From CAJQQK01 sp049116495 (lineage in GTDB: Bacteria; Pseudomonadota; Alphaproteobacteria; Rhizobiales; Hyphomicrobiaceae): DNA of 64,000 bases. Under the pieces are notes generated by a model, which was given only the letters and a program-made list of their open reading frames with translations, was not told the origin of the DNA and did not search any database. The stretch is taken from assembly GCA_049116495.1 (NCBI GenBank), contig JAGDYV010000026.1:1-64000 (forward strand), in the 5' to 3' direction. Within the stretch, counting starts at the first letter, position 1. Every line of letters begins with the position of its first letter. Below are positions 8,591-18,644 of this stretch, piece after piece. Made by a program: the position numbers and the translations under genes.

Positions 8591-10594
8591 TCAGACGAGA
8601 ACGCCTGCGAAACTCAAAAAATGTTCAATCGTAGATTGGTCGCCCGCTAGGTTCGGCGTTGGGCCGAAATCCGGGATCGACATGCCCGGATGCCAAGTCG
8701 GGTCCCCATCTTTACCGAGATATGAATTGGGATCGTTCCTCAAAATTCCGATCATAGTATCCGCAATCATCGCAGAGCCAAGCGGCCCAAGACGGTTGCC
8801 TTGGCCGATGATTTCCGCCTCCGCCAATATGTATGTCCAAAGCGGGGTCCGGCTCGCAAAGCTGTTTCGGTTGAGTGCTTGTGACACGACAGGCGAGCGA
8901 GCCATCAAGCCTCCTTTCAATTCTGTCTCCGTCAATGCCACTACGCCGGCCTGTCCGTAACGGCCGCCATAAAGCCCTGCCATGGCTTGGCCGGTTGGAG
9001 TACTAAAGATGAAAGAACGACGGAGGTTTCTTGCGGCCAGGTTTTTGAGAATCTTGACCATGTCCGGCGTTTTGGAATTGTCGGCGTTACCGCCTTCTTT
9101 GAGCAGGCGTCCAAGCGGTGGCGCCAGATGTGTATCGATCTTGCGCGCAGCTCGAGCGGGCGTTTCAGTTGCATCCTCACCCGGCGCTACTGCAACGAAC
9201 CGGTCCCATTCCACGATCCAGTTGCTCGGCACTGCCCCCAGCTGTCCGACCACATCAAAGTCCTCCATCGCCAGTTCGCCGCCCGACCGGCGCACACCGA
9301 GATTGCCGGTAAACTGGAACAATTGGTCAAGCGTTGCGCGACCTTGGTTTTGGACGCGGTCAACCGGCTTGGTATTGCCCGAGGCATCTCTGCCGAAATT
9401 GCGATTGAGATCGTAGGCGTTGCGGATCATGGAGTGCCCGAACCGGTAAGCACCGATCGAAAACTCCAAAGGCATGAACGGTTCGGCTGGCTGACCTGGG
9501 CCGACGCGTGATTTTGCCCGAACTTCGTAGAGCGTTTCAGGGCTGTCCAACACGGCCTGCAATACGCCTTGATTGCACAATCGGACCAAGAAATCATTCA
9601 CAACCAGCCATTGAAAGGTCCATTGCGTTGTCTTACGGGCCCGCTCGAACACACTATCCGTTGTGTCATCGGGCATCGCGCCACATTGCTCGATAAATCG
9701 TACGACAGCATTATGAAATCTGAGCACTCCGAGATGGAACTGTGCGACGAGAAGGTTTTCATCGTTGCGATGATCTCCGATCAGCGCAAAAGACCTTAGC
9801 TTCTTCGCCCTGACCTTCCTGTTGTTTTTTTCGCTGTCACTGATGTCGAGTGCATCGATGTCACCATCGGTCATCGACAGATCAATACCGAATGACTCAT
9901 TGACTGCATCGATCATCGCATCGTCGGCTGGATGGCCCTGCCTCAATAGAGACAGTCGAGGTAAATCACGCGCAATATCCGATTGGTCTGGCGGTGTCTC
10001 GGACACGCGGAAGTTGTTACCGATGCGCATCAATGCACCGCTGCGCAGTACGTCAATCATCCTGAAGTCATCGTCTTCGTTTGGCTGGCCATAGATTGCG
10101 TCAAGTTCGAAGTTTGGCGACCTCTGGTTTTTCACAATCGCCAACAGATCAGCTGGCTTCACCGGACCGATATTGTCGGCATCAACATCCGGTACGGAGT
10201 CCTTGGGATCGTCTCGATCAGTACGCGCTGTGAGTTCGTGATCGATGAACTGGGCCCAATAGGTATAGATCGGCGGAATATTTGAGTCTGGCGTGGCATC
10301 GTCGGGGACAACCGTGGCAGGCGGTGCGAGATTCGGCGGTTTGCCAAAGGCCGACTCAACCATTGCATCGGCCAGCTGATCGAGCGCCTCTACGGTCTTG
10401 GCGCCATTGTCCTCGATCAATGAGCCCTTCCTAATACGACCTAAAATGTAGTCGAAAGGCGTGTTCGCATCTGGGGCAAGATTTGGATCAAGTTGCCTGA
10501 GCTTGGATGTTTCGTTGTCCGGAGATGCATTGTCCCGGACCATCAAATTATCCGATATCGAACTCGTGCCGTGGCGTTGCAACATGAACTGCAC
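8591..10594 (-). CDS. Animal-type haem peroxidase
   Basis: The protein has the hallmarks of the peroxidase-cyclooxygenase superfamily: the distal-His motif AQFIDHELT (His at about 119 from this start), the catalytic-Arg region GDHRNDENLLVAQFHLG (Arg about 276) with LRFHN after it, and the proximal-His region AYRFGHSMIRN (His about 387). These enzymes use H2O2 to oxidise halides, thiocyanate or organic substrates. The start is the GTG at 10594, because AGGAGGT lies 7 nt upstream (10601-10607). Upstream in-frame codons lack such a site. No Sec signal is visible. It lies downstream of the matrixin gene and upstream of the small membrane protein gene. Confidence 0.88.
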   Translation of the reverse strand: MQFMLQRHGTSSISDNLMVRDNASPDNETSKLRQLDPNLAPDANTPFDYILGRIRKGSLIEDNGAKTVEALDQLADAMVESAFGKPPNLAPPATVVPDDATPDSNIPPIYTYWAQFIDHELTARTDRDDPKDSVPDVDADNIGPVKPADLLAIVKNQRSPNFELDAIYGQPNEDDDFRMIDVLRSGALMRIGNNFRVSETPPDQSDIARDLPRLSLLRQGHPADDAMIDAVNESFGIDLSMTDGDIDALDISDSEKNNRKVRAKKLRSFALIGDHRNDENLLVAQFHLGVLRFHNAVVRFIEQCGAMPDDTTDSVFERARKTTQWTFQWLVVNDFLVRLCNQGVLQAVLDSPETLYEVRAKSRVGPGQPAEPFMPLEFSIGAYRFGHSMIRNAYDLNRNFGRDASGNTKPVDRVQNQGRATLDQLFQFTGNLGVRRSGGELAMEDFDVVGQLGAVPSNWIVEWDRFVAVAPGEDATETPARAARKIDTHLAPPLGRLLKEGGNADNSKTPDMVKILKNLAARNLRRSFIFSTPTGQAMAGLYGGRYGQAGVVALTETELKGGLMARSPVVSQALNRNSFASRTPLWTYILAEAEIIGQGNRLGPLGSAMIADTMIGILRNDPNSYLGKDGDPTWHPGMSIPDFGPTPNLAGDQSTIEHFLSFAGVLV

Positions 10595-10884
10595 TAAGTA
10601 ACCTCCTAAAATTAATAATATGTTTGCATCTAAGCGTAAGCGTCCAGAATTGGCAAGCAGCCCGCTGCTTTGCGTGCCAATCCGCCCCGGGCCAAACTTT
10701 CCGGCGAGCAAGAACGGAGCAATGAGCCCTTAGAAAGCGCCGAATGCTGCAACAACGGGTCTGCATGCAAACCTCGCGTGAGACCTCCCGAAACGCCGTC
10801 GCCAACTACGGCCATTGGAGCCGCCTGCTTAGTCCGCGCTCATGTGCGCGACACAGCCGCTGTAGAGCTGATGCGCTTTGTTGG

Positions 10885-11883
10885 TCAGTCGGCTTCAGCC
10901 ACGCGAATTATGCGTTCTAGCGCCGAACTTGAAATGTCCTGGGGAGCGTAGATTCTGCGGCCATTCCTCAATACCACTTCAACAGAGCCGCCATTGCGCT
11001 GGCCAACCCCATTTATTGACCGCCTTGCGACTCCGACACTGCCAGCCGGTGCACCGTACAGCGTCTGAATCCCGGCGACATCGTCCTTGCCCAAACTGTC
11101 GACATTGTCGTCATAGAACGCGAACATAACGGCATCTTCGTCGTCTGAATGGCTCAAACCAAGGAGGTGTCCGATCTCATGGATCGCGACATTCAACAGC
11201 CTGAAACTGTTGCCGGCGCTCTGGTCCGTCCAGTTTTCAAATTCGTCGAAATGAAGCACGCCGGCATTTGGGCCGCCGCATGGCGGTGGAAAGAACGCGT
11301 GAGCCAGCGTGTTGCCCGAAATCGACCCATCGTCGTCGAACGAGCTTCCATCTCCATGATTGCCGCGTTCAAAACCAATAACGAATGTCGGATCATCCGA
11401 CGGGGACACTTCGGTGAATGTCAACTGTGTGACCTCGGCCCAAGCATCGAAAGCTTCGGCAACGATCGCTCGCTGACGGCTGCGAGAAAGATCTGGCGTG
11501 TCATTGAGGAAAGCGTAGGTCAAATCGAGTTCGTCATATTTGCATCCTCGCAGCACGAACGGCGCAAGTTCCGATCCATCTTCCGGATCAGGCAAGTCAG
11601 GCACCCCGCAGCGTGGGCGTTGCATTAGTTTCAACGTGTCAGTGTCGCCGATGCCGCTTTGCTTGAGTCCGTAGTTGGACTGGAACATCTTCAACGCATC
11701 TGATGTCGACGAACACAAAACGCCGGGCTCACGGTTTGCAGGAAGATAGCCGGTTTCCGTAAGAAACGTCTGAAGCGCGCGCACATCGTCGCCCTTGTCT
11801 CCGGCATCTAATTTTTTCGACTTGCCTTTACCTAGGCAGGAGAATGAAAACCGCTTTTTCCTGTGTTTTACGGCTCTTGCCAT
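10885..11883 (-). CDS. Matrixin-family zinc metalloprotease with cysteine switch
   Basis: This protein has the layout of a eukaryotic matrix metalloproteinase zymogen: a basic N-terminus, a peptidoglycan-binding-type helical prodomain (about residues 25-88, DVRALQTFLTETGYLP), the canonical cysteine switch PRCGVPD (about 90-96), then a catalytic domain with HEIGHLLGLSH (about 235-245) and a Met turn at AVMFAFYDD. In matrixins the switch Cys ligates the zinc until the propeptide is removed. The C-terminal part has no haemopexin repeats. ATG 11883 has AAGGAA 7 nt upstream. An in-frame start 6 codons earlier is less likely. No classical signal peptide is seen, so export is unclear. It is the first gene of the minus-strand peroxidase operon. 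Confidence 0.88.
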   Translation of the reverse strand: MARAVKHRKKRFSFSCLGKGKSKKLDAGDKGDDVRALQTFLTETGYLPANREPGVLCSSTSDALKMFQSNYGLKQSGIGDTDTLKLMQRPRCGVPDLPDPEDGSELAPFVLRGCKYDELDLTYAFLNDTPDLSRSRQRAIVAEAFDAWAEVTQLTFTEVSPSDDPTFVIGFERGNHGDGSSFDDDGSISGNTLAHAFFPPPCGGPNAGVLHFDEFENWTDQSAGNSFRLLNVAIHEIGHLLGLSHSDDEDAVMFAFYDDNVDSLGKDDVAGIQTLYGAPAGSVGVARRSINGVGQRNGGSVEVVLRNGRRIYAPQDISSSALERIIRVAEAD

Positions 11884-12183
11884 TGCGAAATTCCTTTCCA
11901 ATATCTGGCTCTACTATCGGGCAAAAATCACTCTTGCGAGACCCGCTGCTCCAACCCTTGAGGCGTCGCACTCGTGTGCTAGTAGTCATCAATATGGTCT
12001 GCTGGTCATAAATTAATTTGCCAACGCATAAAGATCTTGATGATTGCAATGGCAGGTGTCAAGTTGTGCAAGCTAATACATCTAAGACCCTGACCGGCAA
12101 CCATTATGCGACGGTCGACTCTATTGGGTCGCATGCTGAGCTCGAGCAAGAGTTCGATATATATTTGATGAGTGGTTGTGCAA
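11884..12183. promoter_or_regulatory. Divergent intergenic region, probable paired promoters
   Basis: These 300 bases separate the matrixin operon (leftward) from the Ycf48-like/ferritin-like operon (rightward), so both arms of the cluster must start here. The stretch is more AT-rich than its neighbours around 11980-12110. I cannot assign -35/-10 boxes or an operator with confidence. Confidence 0.35.
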
Positions 12184-13632
12184 ATGGCTAAAGAACACCG
12201 GTGGATCGGTACCTCCGTGCCGCCAAAAGGTCGTTACGACGACATCTTCTTTATCGACGAAAACATGGGCTGGGTAGTCGGTGGCGGCATCGGGGAAGTG
12301 CTGCGCACGGAGGATGGCGGCAGAACCTGGTCGGAACCGACATTTCTCGACAGACGTTACCCGCGGGCGATCGGCATGTTGGACAAGGATGTTGGTTGGA
12401 TCGGTTGTATCAATGGAAGCCCACCACTTCTGAAGACAACCGACGGTTGGCGCACATTCAAGACGGTCCATCTACCGAGCGAACATAAGGGGCGTCTCAG
12501 TGCTGACGGGCCGACCGCCGTATGTGGCCTGCAAGTATTCGACGATAGTCACATCTTCGCGGCTGGCACCAATTTTCCGTTGCAACCGGCGCGCTTTCTC
12601 AAGTCACTTGATGGCGGGGATAGCTGGATTGTGCGAGATATGGAAGATCACGCAACAATTTTGGTAGACGTCTGGTTTACCAGCCCAACGGTCGGCTGGC
12701 TCGTCGGAGCGCGAGTAACCAGACCGCATTCGCTGCGCGATGACGTCATTCCCGTGGTTCTCAAGACCATCGATGGAGGAAATAGCTGGGAAGACCGGCT
12801 CCAATTTAGCCCAGAGATGAACCCGCCGCTCGGAGAATGGGGCTGGAAGATCCAGTTTGTCGATGACGAATTCATTGTCGTGGCCTGCGAGAACTTTCGT
12901 GCCGGGGCAATCCTAATATCCCAAGACGCAGGCGAGCACTGGGTACGTTGCGAAATCCGTAATTCTGAAGGAGCTATGATCAATGAGAATTTGGAAGGCA
13001 TCGGATTTCTGAACCGGAAGGTTGGCTGGGTTGGCGGCTGGGGAGACCAGGCCGTTTCCTCCGGCCGCACGAGCGCGACGACCGATGGCGGCAAAACCTG
13101 GACAGATCTGACCAAGACCTGGGCCAAACCGACAGCGTTCTTAACTGGTACGCCGGTATGCAGCTCCGACGTCGACAAAGGCCAGTACATCAACCGCTTT
13201 CGGTTCATTAACGGATTTGGTTATGCCGCCGGGAACTCGGTTTACAAGTACACCGATGAACCGGAGAGCGACTTCAGCCCCGTCACACAGACCCACGAAC
13301 AATTAGTCAGTCGAGATGGTGCGCTGCGTTTTGGAGAAACTGCCACGATCCCGGTTGAGATTCCGCCGGGCATAGCCACGTTACAGATTGATATATTTGA
13401 TCGCTTTGGTGCGAAGGTTCGATCGCTTGCAACTGAGAAGGATCCAGCTGCGGGCCCGCGTTTGTTCGAGTGGGACGTTCGCGACGACAACGGTCGAGCG
13501 CTACCTCTTACGCAATTTCAACTTCGCGTAACGCTCGACGACAAAACCGATTCTCGACTGATATTTCATGAAAGAACGCCTGTTTCCTCAGAGAAACGAG
13601 ATTACACGCCGTACATGTTGCTAGAGGAATAG
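12184..13632 (+). CDS. Ycf48/BNR-repeat beta-propeller protein with FlgD-like Ig tail
   Basis: The protein has repeated Ycf48/sialidase-type blades: GWVVGGGIGEVLRTEDGGRT, VGWIGCINGSPPLLKTTDG, GGDSWIVRDM, GWLVGARVT, TIDGGNSWE, GWVGGWGDQ and TTDGGKTWTDL. Together they cover about residues 5-370 and imply a propeller. The last about 90 residues (PVEIPPGIATLQIDIFDRFG onward) match the FlgD Ig-like domain, often found as a C-terminal cell-surface or secretion-linked domain. No signal peptide is visible. ATG 12184 was chosen, with an in-frame GTG at 12172 as the alternative. The ferritin-like gene starts only 4 nt after its stop, so the two are co-translated. Its role in the cluster is unknown, perhaps cofactor or substrate scaffolding. 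Confidence 0.75.
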   Translation: MAKEHRWIGTSVPPKGRYDDIFFIDENMGWVVGGGIGEVLRTEDGGRTWSEPTFLDRRYPRAIGMLDKDVGWIGCINGSPPLLKTTDGWRTFKTVHLPSEHKGRLSADGPTAVCGLQVFDDSHIFAAGTNFPLQPARFLKSLDGGDSWIVRDMEDHATILVDVWFTSPTVGWLVGARVTRPHSLRDDVIPVVLKTIDGGNSWEDRLQFSPEMNPPLGEWGWKIQFVDDEFIVVACENFRAGAILISQDAGEHWVRCEIRNSEGAMINENLEGIGFLNRKVGWVGGWGDQAVSSGRTSATTDGGKTWTDLTKTWAKPTAFLTGTPVCSSDVDKGQYINRFRFINGFGYAAGNSVYKYTDEPESDFSPVTQTHEQLVSRDGALRFGETATIPVEIPPGIATLQIDIFDRFGAKVRSLATEKDPAAGPRLFEWDVRDDNGRALPLTQFQLRVTLDDKTDSRLIFHERTPVSSEKRDYTPYMLLEE

Positions 13633-13636
13633 TACT

Positions 13637-15733
13637 TTGGATGTTCCGATCCGTTTGTCCGTGAATTCAACTTCCAGCTCGAGCAAGCAAAGTCCGCAGC
13701 GGCTATCCAACATCGAGGAACTCGATTTTGCGGATCTCGGACTTCAGCTTGAGCCGCGCGAAGAAACGTCGTTGCTGCTCAGCGTCGGCGCCGAAATCGA
13801 GCATGCGCTCATGGTCCAATACCTATTTGCTGCCTATTCAGTGTGTGACGACCACCCAAACAATGAGCAAGGCGGTATCATAAAGGGACTGTCTGATCAG
13901 CTCTTGCAAATTGCGCGAGAAGAGATGGGGCACTTCATAACGGTTCAGAACCTGCTGCAGCTTATCGGTGCGCCAATGCATTTTGGGCGCCAGCATTCGC
14001 CGTTTGCAAGCACCCTCTATCCGTTCCGGTTCAAGCTCGAGCGGTTGTCCAGTAGCGCGATTGCAAAATACGTTGTCGCAGAGAGTCCGGTCGAGCGCCC
14101 GCCAAGTATGACAGATGCGGAATGGCGCGAGCTTGGTCAACTCGCCAAGACGGCCCAGGCGGCAAACGACGGACAACCCGTCCGGCATGTCGGCAGCCTC
14201 TATGCGCGTTTGATTGACATGTTTCAGAACCGCCTGGCAGACGAGGACTTCGTTGTTGATCGGCCCGGCTATCAAGCGCGATATGCCGATTGGGGTTTCG
14301 ATCCCGGATCCTCTGATCCAGCAGATCGCTCAAGCCGCCGTGTGCAGGTCGATTCATTCACCGACGTAGACCCCGCTCGTCAGCGTGACAATGCAGTGGC
14401 AGCGCTTGAAGAGCTGGCCGAGCAAGGCGAAGGGTTCGGCATTGGTATCGATTCCCACTTCCAGCGGTTTCTGTCGCTGTACCGACAGTTTAAAGATCTT
14501 GAAGGCGAAGGTGCGTCACTGACCTGGCCGGTTGCGACAAATCCCACGATCGTGCGACCTCTTGCGACAACAGATTGGGACACGGCAAACCTTGCCACCG
14601 CAGCACAGGCGGCATTCCAAGCCAAAGGCTATATTTCGCATCAACGTTCGCGCAATTGGGCGGAACTCTTTAACATGCGCTATCAGTTGTTGCTGATCTG
14701 CTTGCGCCAGTTTCTCAGTCGCTCCGATGCACTCTACAGGGACCGCGGCGTGCAAATTGGTGATCCGACGGAGCGCGGGTTACTATTGATCTGGTCATTC
14801 GACGAGATGCGCCGCCTCAAGAAAATCGCACGTAAGCTCGTTCAGCTTCCGCAGCATTCAGACTCCGATCTGACGAGAGCTGCAGCCCCCTTCCAACTGC
14901 CGTTTTCGTTTTCTGCAGCGGAGTTTGACCTGCATCGGTGGCGCCAGCAATTGGACACAGTGCGCTCTGCTATCAAGTTGATCGATCGGATGCGCAAGGC
15001 GCAGGATACGCTGGATCGCAACGACCCATTTCTCGATGACCTTGAATCTGCAGACCAAAAGCGTGAGGCGATCCTGAGCGAGTTGTCACGTGGCAACGAA
15101 GTTCCAGACTCGGCATTGCCAAAGAACTTCAGCAAAGTTGTTCACATTCTGGAGCAGGCTGTGCGTGGCTTCAGCATCAATGTTCACGGCAACTTTTGGA
15201 GCGGCAAAACAAGGGACCAGTTCGTTGGTCAGCACATCTTCAATACACCGCTGTTCGAACATGATGCCGGAGACGACTGTCGACTAACTTCATCAGATTC
15301 TTATCTCGTTCGTATAACCCGCAGACGCATGCCGGCCTACCGGCCAAGCATTCCCTCTGTCAGGCATCAGTATCTGCAGAACTGGGTAGACGACCAGACC
15401 CCAGATAATCATCCGCCAGGCCAGGTCGGCCTGCGAACAGAGGCAACGCCCTCTACAGAACCAGCGTCTGCCGGCGCGTCGGCGGGACAACTGCTGACTA
15501 ACGCTGGTGTTATCAGTTATCGAAATGATGTTCGGCCACTCTTCGGAGAGTTCGATGAGGTAACACTTAAGCGTTTCGACCGCATCGATATCAACGATGT
15601 GGAAAGTGTTCGCCGCCGCGTGACCCATCTCTTGAAACAGCTGCAGCTTGGCAAGCTACCTTACTACGCAAACTGGTCGCAAACGTCGATTGACCTATTC
15701 GAGGCCTGGAAAGCTGACGGCATGAAGGAATAG
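13637..15733 (+). CDS. VioB-like ferritin-fold protein
   Basis: The 698-residue protein carries a ferritin-like four-helix domain near its N-terminus: GAEIEHALMVQYLFAAYSV at 51-69 gives Glu53/Glu55/His56, and AREEMGHFITVQNLLQLIGA at 93-112 gives the E-E-x-x-H ligand set. Length and pattern fit the iminophenyl-pyruvate dimer synthase (VioB/RebD-type) ferritin-like domain. A second helical region follows (about residues 340-420, LLLIWSFDEMRRLKKIARKL). It starts at TTG 13637, with AGAGGA overlapping the previous stop as the ribosome site. It is translationally coupled to the Ycf48-like gene. VioB proteins couple oxidised indole-pyruvate imines, but the substrate here is unknown. Confidence 0.72.
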   Translation: MDVPIRLSVNSTSSSSKQSPQRLSNIEELDFADLGLQLEPREETSLLLSVGAEIEHALMVQYLFAAYSVCDDHPNNEQGGIIKGLSDQLLQIAREEMGHFITVQNLLQLIGAPMHFGRQHSPFASTLYPFRFKLERLSSSAIAKYVVAESPVERPPSMTDAEWRELGQLAKTAQAANDGQPVRHVGSLYARLIDMFQNRLADEDFVVDRPGYQARYADWGFDPGSSDPADRSSRRVQVDSFTDVDPARQRDNAVAALEELAEQGEGFGIGIDSHFQRFLSLYRQFKDLEGEGASLTWPVATNPTIVRPLATTDWDTANLATAAQAAFQAKGYISHQRSRNWAELFNMRYQLLLICLRQFLSRSDALYRDRGVQIGDPTERGLLLIWSFDEMRRLKKIARKLVQLPQHSDSDLTRAAAPFQLPFSFSAAEFDLHRWRQQLDTVRSAIKLIDRMRKAQDTLDRNDPFLDDLESADQKREAILSELSRGNEVPDSALPKNFSKVVHILEQAVRGFSINVHGNFWSGKTRDQFVGQHIFNTPLFEHDAGDDCRLTSSDSYLVRITRRRMPAYRPSIPSVRHQYLQNWVDDQTPDNHPPGQVGLRTEATPSTEPASAGASAGQLLTNAGVISYRNDVRPLFGEFDEVTLKRFDRIDINDVESVRRRVTHLLKQLQLGKLPYYANWSQTSIDLFEAWKADGMKE

Positions 15734-16020
15734 CATCATGAGCAACAGCCCCACGTGAACGCGGATAGTTTGACAACGCTGCCGATCGCACCCGCCTCGC
15801 ATTCTGTCGGACCAACAATGGTGTTAGATCCCACAAGCCATCATCGGGACTTGCCCGACTTCGATCAGGTTGCGCTCATATTCAATGTCCGCAGTTGAGC
15901 GTGGTTCGACCTTTGCAAACGTGAGCCAGTTGCCTCGATGGACTTGGGTTCGCCGAGCACGCGTACATCTTGACCGTTGCTCCCCGAAAGCCGAAAATCA
16001 GCGCACGTAGCAAATGTTGA
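15734..16020. other. Flank between ferritin-like gene and group II intron
   Basis: No gene is recognised in these bases. The piece at 15880-16020 is the 3' exon flank of the intron. Its putative 5' exon counterpart lies beyond 17876. Confidence 0.4.
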
Positions 16021-16055
16021 GTAGGCCCAGGGAGTTTCACCCCGGGCCTCTCCCA

Positions 16056-16089
16056 GAACCGTACGTGAACCTCTCAGCTCATACGGCTC
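16056..16089 (-). ncRNA. Group II intron domain V
   Basis: The 34-nt element begins GAGCCGTATGAG and ends CACGTACGGTTC. The lower stem pairs GAGCCGTA with TACGGTTC. The upper stem is closed by a GAGA (GNRA) tetraloop. Length and sequence match the catalytic core hairpin of group II introns. Confidence 0.85.
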
Positions 16090-16096
16090 CCGTTGT

Positions 16097-17407
16097 TCAA
16101 CCGTTGCCATGACACAGCTGCCAATGGGCGAAGAGTTGCGGTGTCGCCCGGCGCAGCCGGATGAACCAGTCTCTCGACCCTTTGGTCTTGCGACGCAGCC
16201 GCTTGAACTTGCGGCGCGCCCAGCGAATGACATAGTCATCGATCCTCTTCAGCGTCGGACGCAACACTGTCCGATAGAAGCTGGCGTAGTAGTTGATCCA
16301 GCCGCGAATGTGCGGGTTCGCAATCCTGGCCAGTTCATCAAGGGGCATGTCGCTGCGTAGATGAAGACGCCAACACTTGATTGTGCGGCTGATCGACTTC
16401 AACGCCTTGCGACTGACAGCGGGCAAGAAACAGGCGAACGGAACTCCCATCCGGTTCATTGCTTTCCTGACACGGAACGTGAATCCGAGAAAGTCGAACG
16501 ATGTATTGGGATAATCCTCTCGCCGGTTCGCATCCTTGCAGTAGACGATCTTCGTCTTCTTCGGATGCAGCGCCAGCTTGCAGTCGGCAAAGCGATCCTG
16601 CAAAGCGAGACGCAAGGTCTGCGCTTCGTTCAGGCTCTTGCAGTGACATACGATATCGTCGGCGTAACGCTCGAACGGAATGTGCGCATGATACCGCACC
16701 ATCCACTCATCGAACGCGTAATGCAGGAACAGGTTTGCCAGTAGCGGCGAGATGACGCCACCTTGAGGCGTACCGGCCTGCCGTTCAACGACACCGCCAT
16801 CTTCCATCTGCACAGGCGCCTCCAGCCAGCGTTCGACATAGAGCAGGACCCAGGGACAGTCCGTGTGATGGCGGACCGCCTTGAGCATCAGATCATAGTC
16901 GATGCTATCGAAGAAAGCCTTGACGTCGATGTCGAGCACCCAGTTTTATCGCCAGCACCGCTGACGACACTGACGCACGGCATCGATCGCCGATCGGGCC
17001 GGCCTGTAGCCGTAAGAGTCGGTATGGAACAACGGCTCAAGTAACGGCTCCAGCTTGCGCTTTGCGACCTCCTGGGCGATGCGATCGGCAACGGTTGGAA
17101 TACCCAACGGACGTTTGCCGCCATCTGCTTTCGGAATATCGACTCGGCGCACCGGTGATGGAAAATAGCTTCCCGAAGACATCCGATTCCAGAGCGTGTA
17201 GAGGTTGTTCCGAAGATCAACCTCGAAGTCCGCAATCGACTGCCCGTCTACGCCAGCCGCTCCCCGGTTCGCCTTGACACGTTTGAAGGCTTCCCAGACC
17301 TCACGTTTGGAGATCGAAAACGGCTTTGCCTCACCCACAGGCTCCTCCTGCACACAGTTGGCCTGCGGCCTCGGCTGAACAACGCAGCCCCTTCGCTCCG
17401 GTGCCAT
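16097..17407 (-). pseudogene. ltrA: Group II intron reverse transcriptase/maturase, interrupted by one stop
   Basis: The N-terminal half contains VKANRGAAGVDG and PLGIPTVADRIAQEV (RT blocks 0-2). The second half contains DIDVKAFFDSIDYDLM, GTPQGGVISPLLANLFLHYA and the active-site YADD in FERYADDIVCH, then the maturase (X) region, ending without an HNH endonuclease domain. A single in-frame TAA at 16946-16948 separates the halves, in CWR-stop-NWVLDID, where related enzymes have a Tyr. One base change (TAC to TAA) explains it and there is no frameshift. ATG 17407 fits the usual start MAPERRG. The intron is therefore probably unable to move on its own unless the stop is suppressed or a base-call error. 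Confidence 0.85.
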
Positions 17408-17876
17408 TACAGCACTTTCATCACTACTACGGGCTGCTCCGCCCCTGTGCTGCGCGTCGGTACGCTCGCCCTCGCGGTTGTAGCCGCTTGCGGCTTCTCC
17501 CTTTACATCGCAACGACAGGTTCTCACGTTCCATACAAGAGCCTGGATGAGGGTCGCGCCACCTACACGCCGGATGCCGAACGGGCAGCTTCAGGTCTGC
17601 TCCCGAACTTATCCTCCAGGAAGGGTCACCCCGGAGTTCTGACATCACCTAATCCGCTTTCGACGCTTCAGCAGTGGTTCGCTTACGCTCGCCTCCCTCA
17701 ACCGTGCCTGCCGGGATCTCGTCCCGACTTTTCCGCAACGCTCACCACCATCGCTCTTAACGACAGCAGCTTGCGGTGGCTTGGGATCTCTCCCTGACGA
17801 GCGAACCCGAAGGGCCTACCTTCATCTCCTGTACAGTTGCGCGCAGCCGGCACTCGTGGCTACGATCGTGACACAC

Positions 17877-18272
17877 GACCCGGAGCAGTCTTGTGCGGTC
17901 GCAGCATTGCTAGTTGCGCCGAGGCTGCGGGTAGAATCGAACACTGAGATCGGCCCTGGCAACGCCAGTCCCGTCCCATTTATGACCTACCCTTGACCGG
18001 TGATGACCTCAAGAAACTGGGACCAAGCAGACCTACAAGCACAACCGACCGACCGGAGCGTTTCGTGAACAGGCGCGACGGCCAAGTTCCAAAGTGCTGG
18101 TGCCTTGGCACAATCTTTCGCAGGCGGCCTTCACGCTGCAATACCTTGCCAAATCCGATCCGACTGGTATCGTCTATAAGGGAGCTCAGTGGCACATTTT
18201 CAGGGTTTGTGGAGATGCCAGTTCCGACTCGCCTTTTACCGACCGAGTTTATAGATTTTGGAGCCAAAGAAC
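17877..18272. other. Stretch between intron and DM13-like gene
   Basis: No recognisable gene is present in about 400 bases. It should carry the promoter or read-through leader for the DM13-like trio. A short open frame on each strand lacks any known domain. Confidence 0.35.
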
Positions 18273-18644
18273 ATGTTGATCGCCCAGGGGCGCTTTGAAG
18301 GTCGCCAAACACACGAGATGCGCGGTACCTTCACGATTGTCGAGACAAGTGACGGACTATTGTTCGAAACAAGTGATGACTTCTTTTTCGATGGTTCGCC
18401 GGAGCCGGCCTTCGCACTTTCGCGCTATCCCGACCCCGATCAAGGCCAAGCCGGTGAAGACCTCGACACAAGGTTTCTCGATCTTCCTGGAACCGGCAAT
18501 CTGACTGATCCGTCAATCGAGGTTCGCGGCAAACAAACCGGCATCATCGGACCAGCATCAGCCTTGAACGGAAAAGAGTCCGTATTTCTCTGGTGTTATC
18601 TCACGCCGTTCCTGCTGGGAGTTGGACGGATCGAGCGGGTCTAA
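18273..18644 (+). CDS. DM13-like (electron-transfer) domain protein
   Basis: The product has about 123 residues. It follows the DM13 pattern: an opening GTFTIVETSDGLLFETSDDF, a mid-region FDGSPEPAFALSRY, and the closing SVFLWCYLTPFLLGVGRIE, which resembles the DM13 Cys-containing end (VWC followed by a G-x-A strand). DM13 domains are proposed redox or haem-type modules in secreted proteins. No signal peptide is evident. ATG 18273 has GGAG 9 nt upstream, and a TTG 15 nt earlier is in frame. The stop overlaps the next start (TAATG), so it is the first gene of a tight three-gene operon. Confidence 0.5.
   Translation: MLIAQGRFEGRQTHEMRGTFTIVETSDGLLFETSDDFFFDGSPEPAFALSRYPDPDQGQAGEDLDTRFLDLPGTGNLTDPSIEVRGKQTGIIGPASALNGKESVFLWCYLTPFLLGVGRIERV

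Larger units (their letters stand above)
16021..17876 (-). mobile_element. Group II intron (bacterial, IEP without endonuclease domain)
   Basis: The minus strand carries a reverse transcriptase reading frame followed by a canonical domain V at 16056-16089 and a domain VI-like hairpin at about 16021-16053 ending in CCTAC, which sets the 3' splice end at 16021. The 5' end is proposed at 17876, where the minus strand reads GTGTGTC, fitting the GUGYG consensus but not proven. The total is about 1.86 kb. It lies between the ferritin-like gene and the DM13-like gene, both on the opposite strand, so it would not splice from their transcript. Confidence 0.7.
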
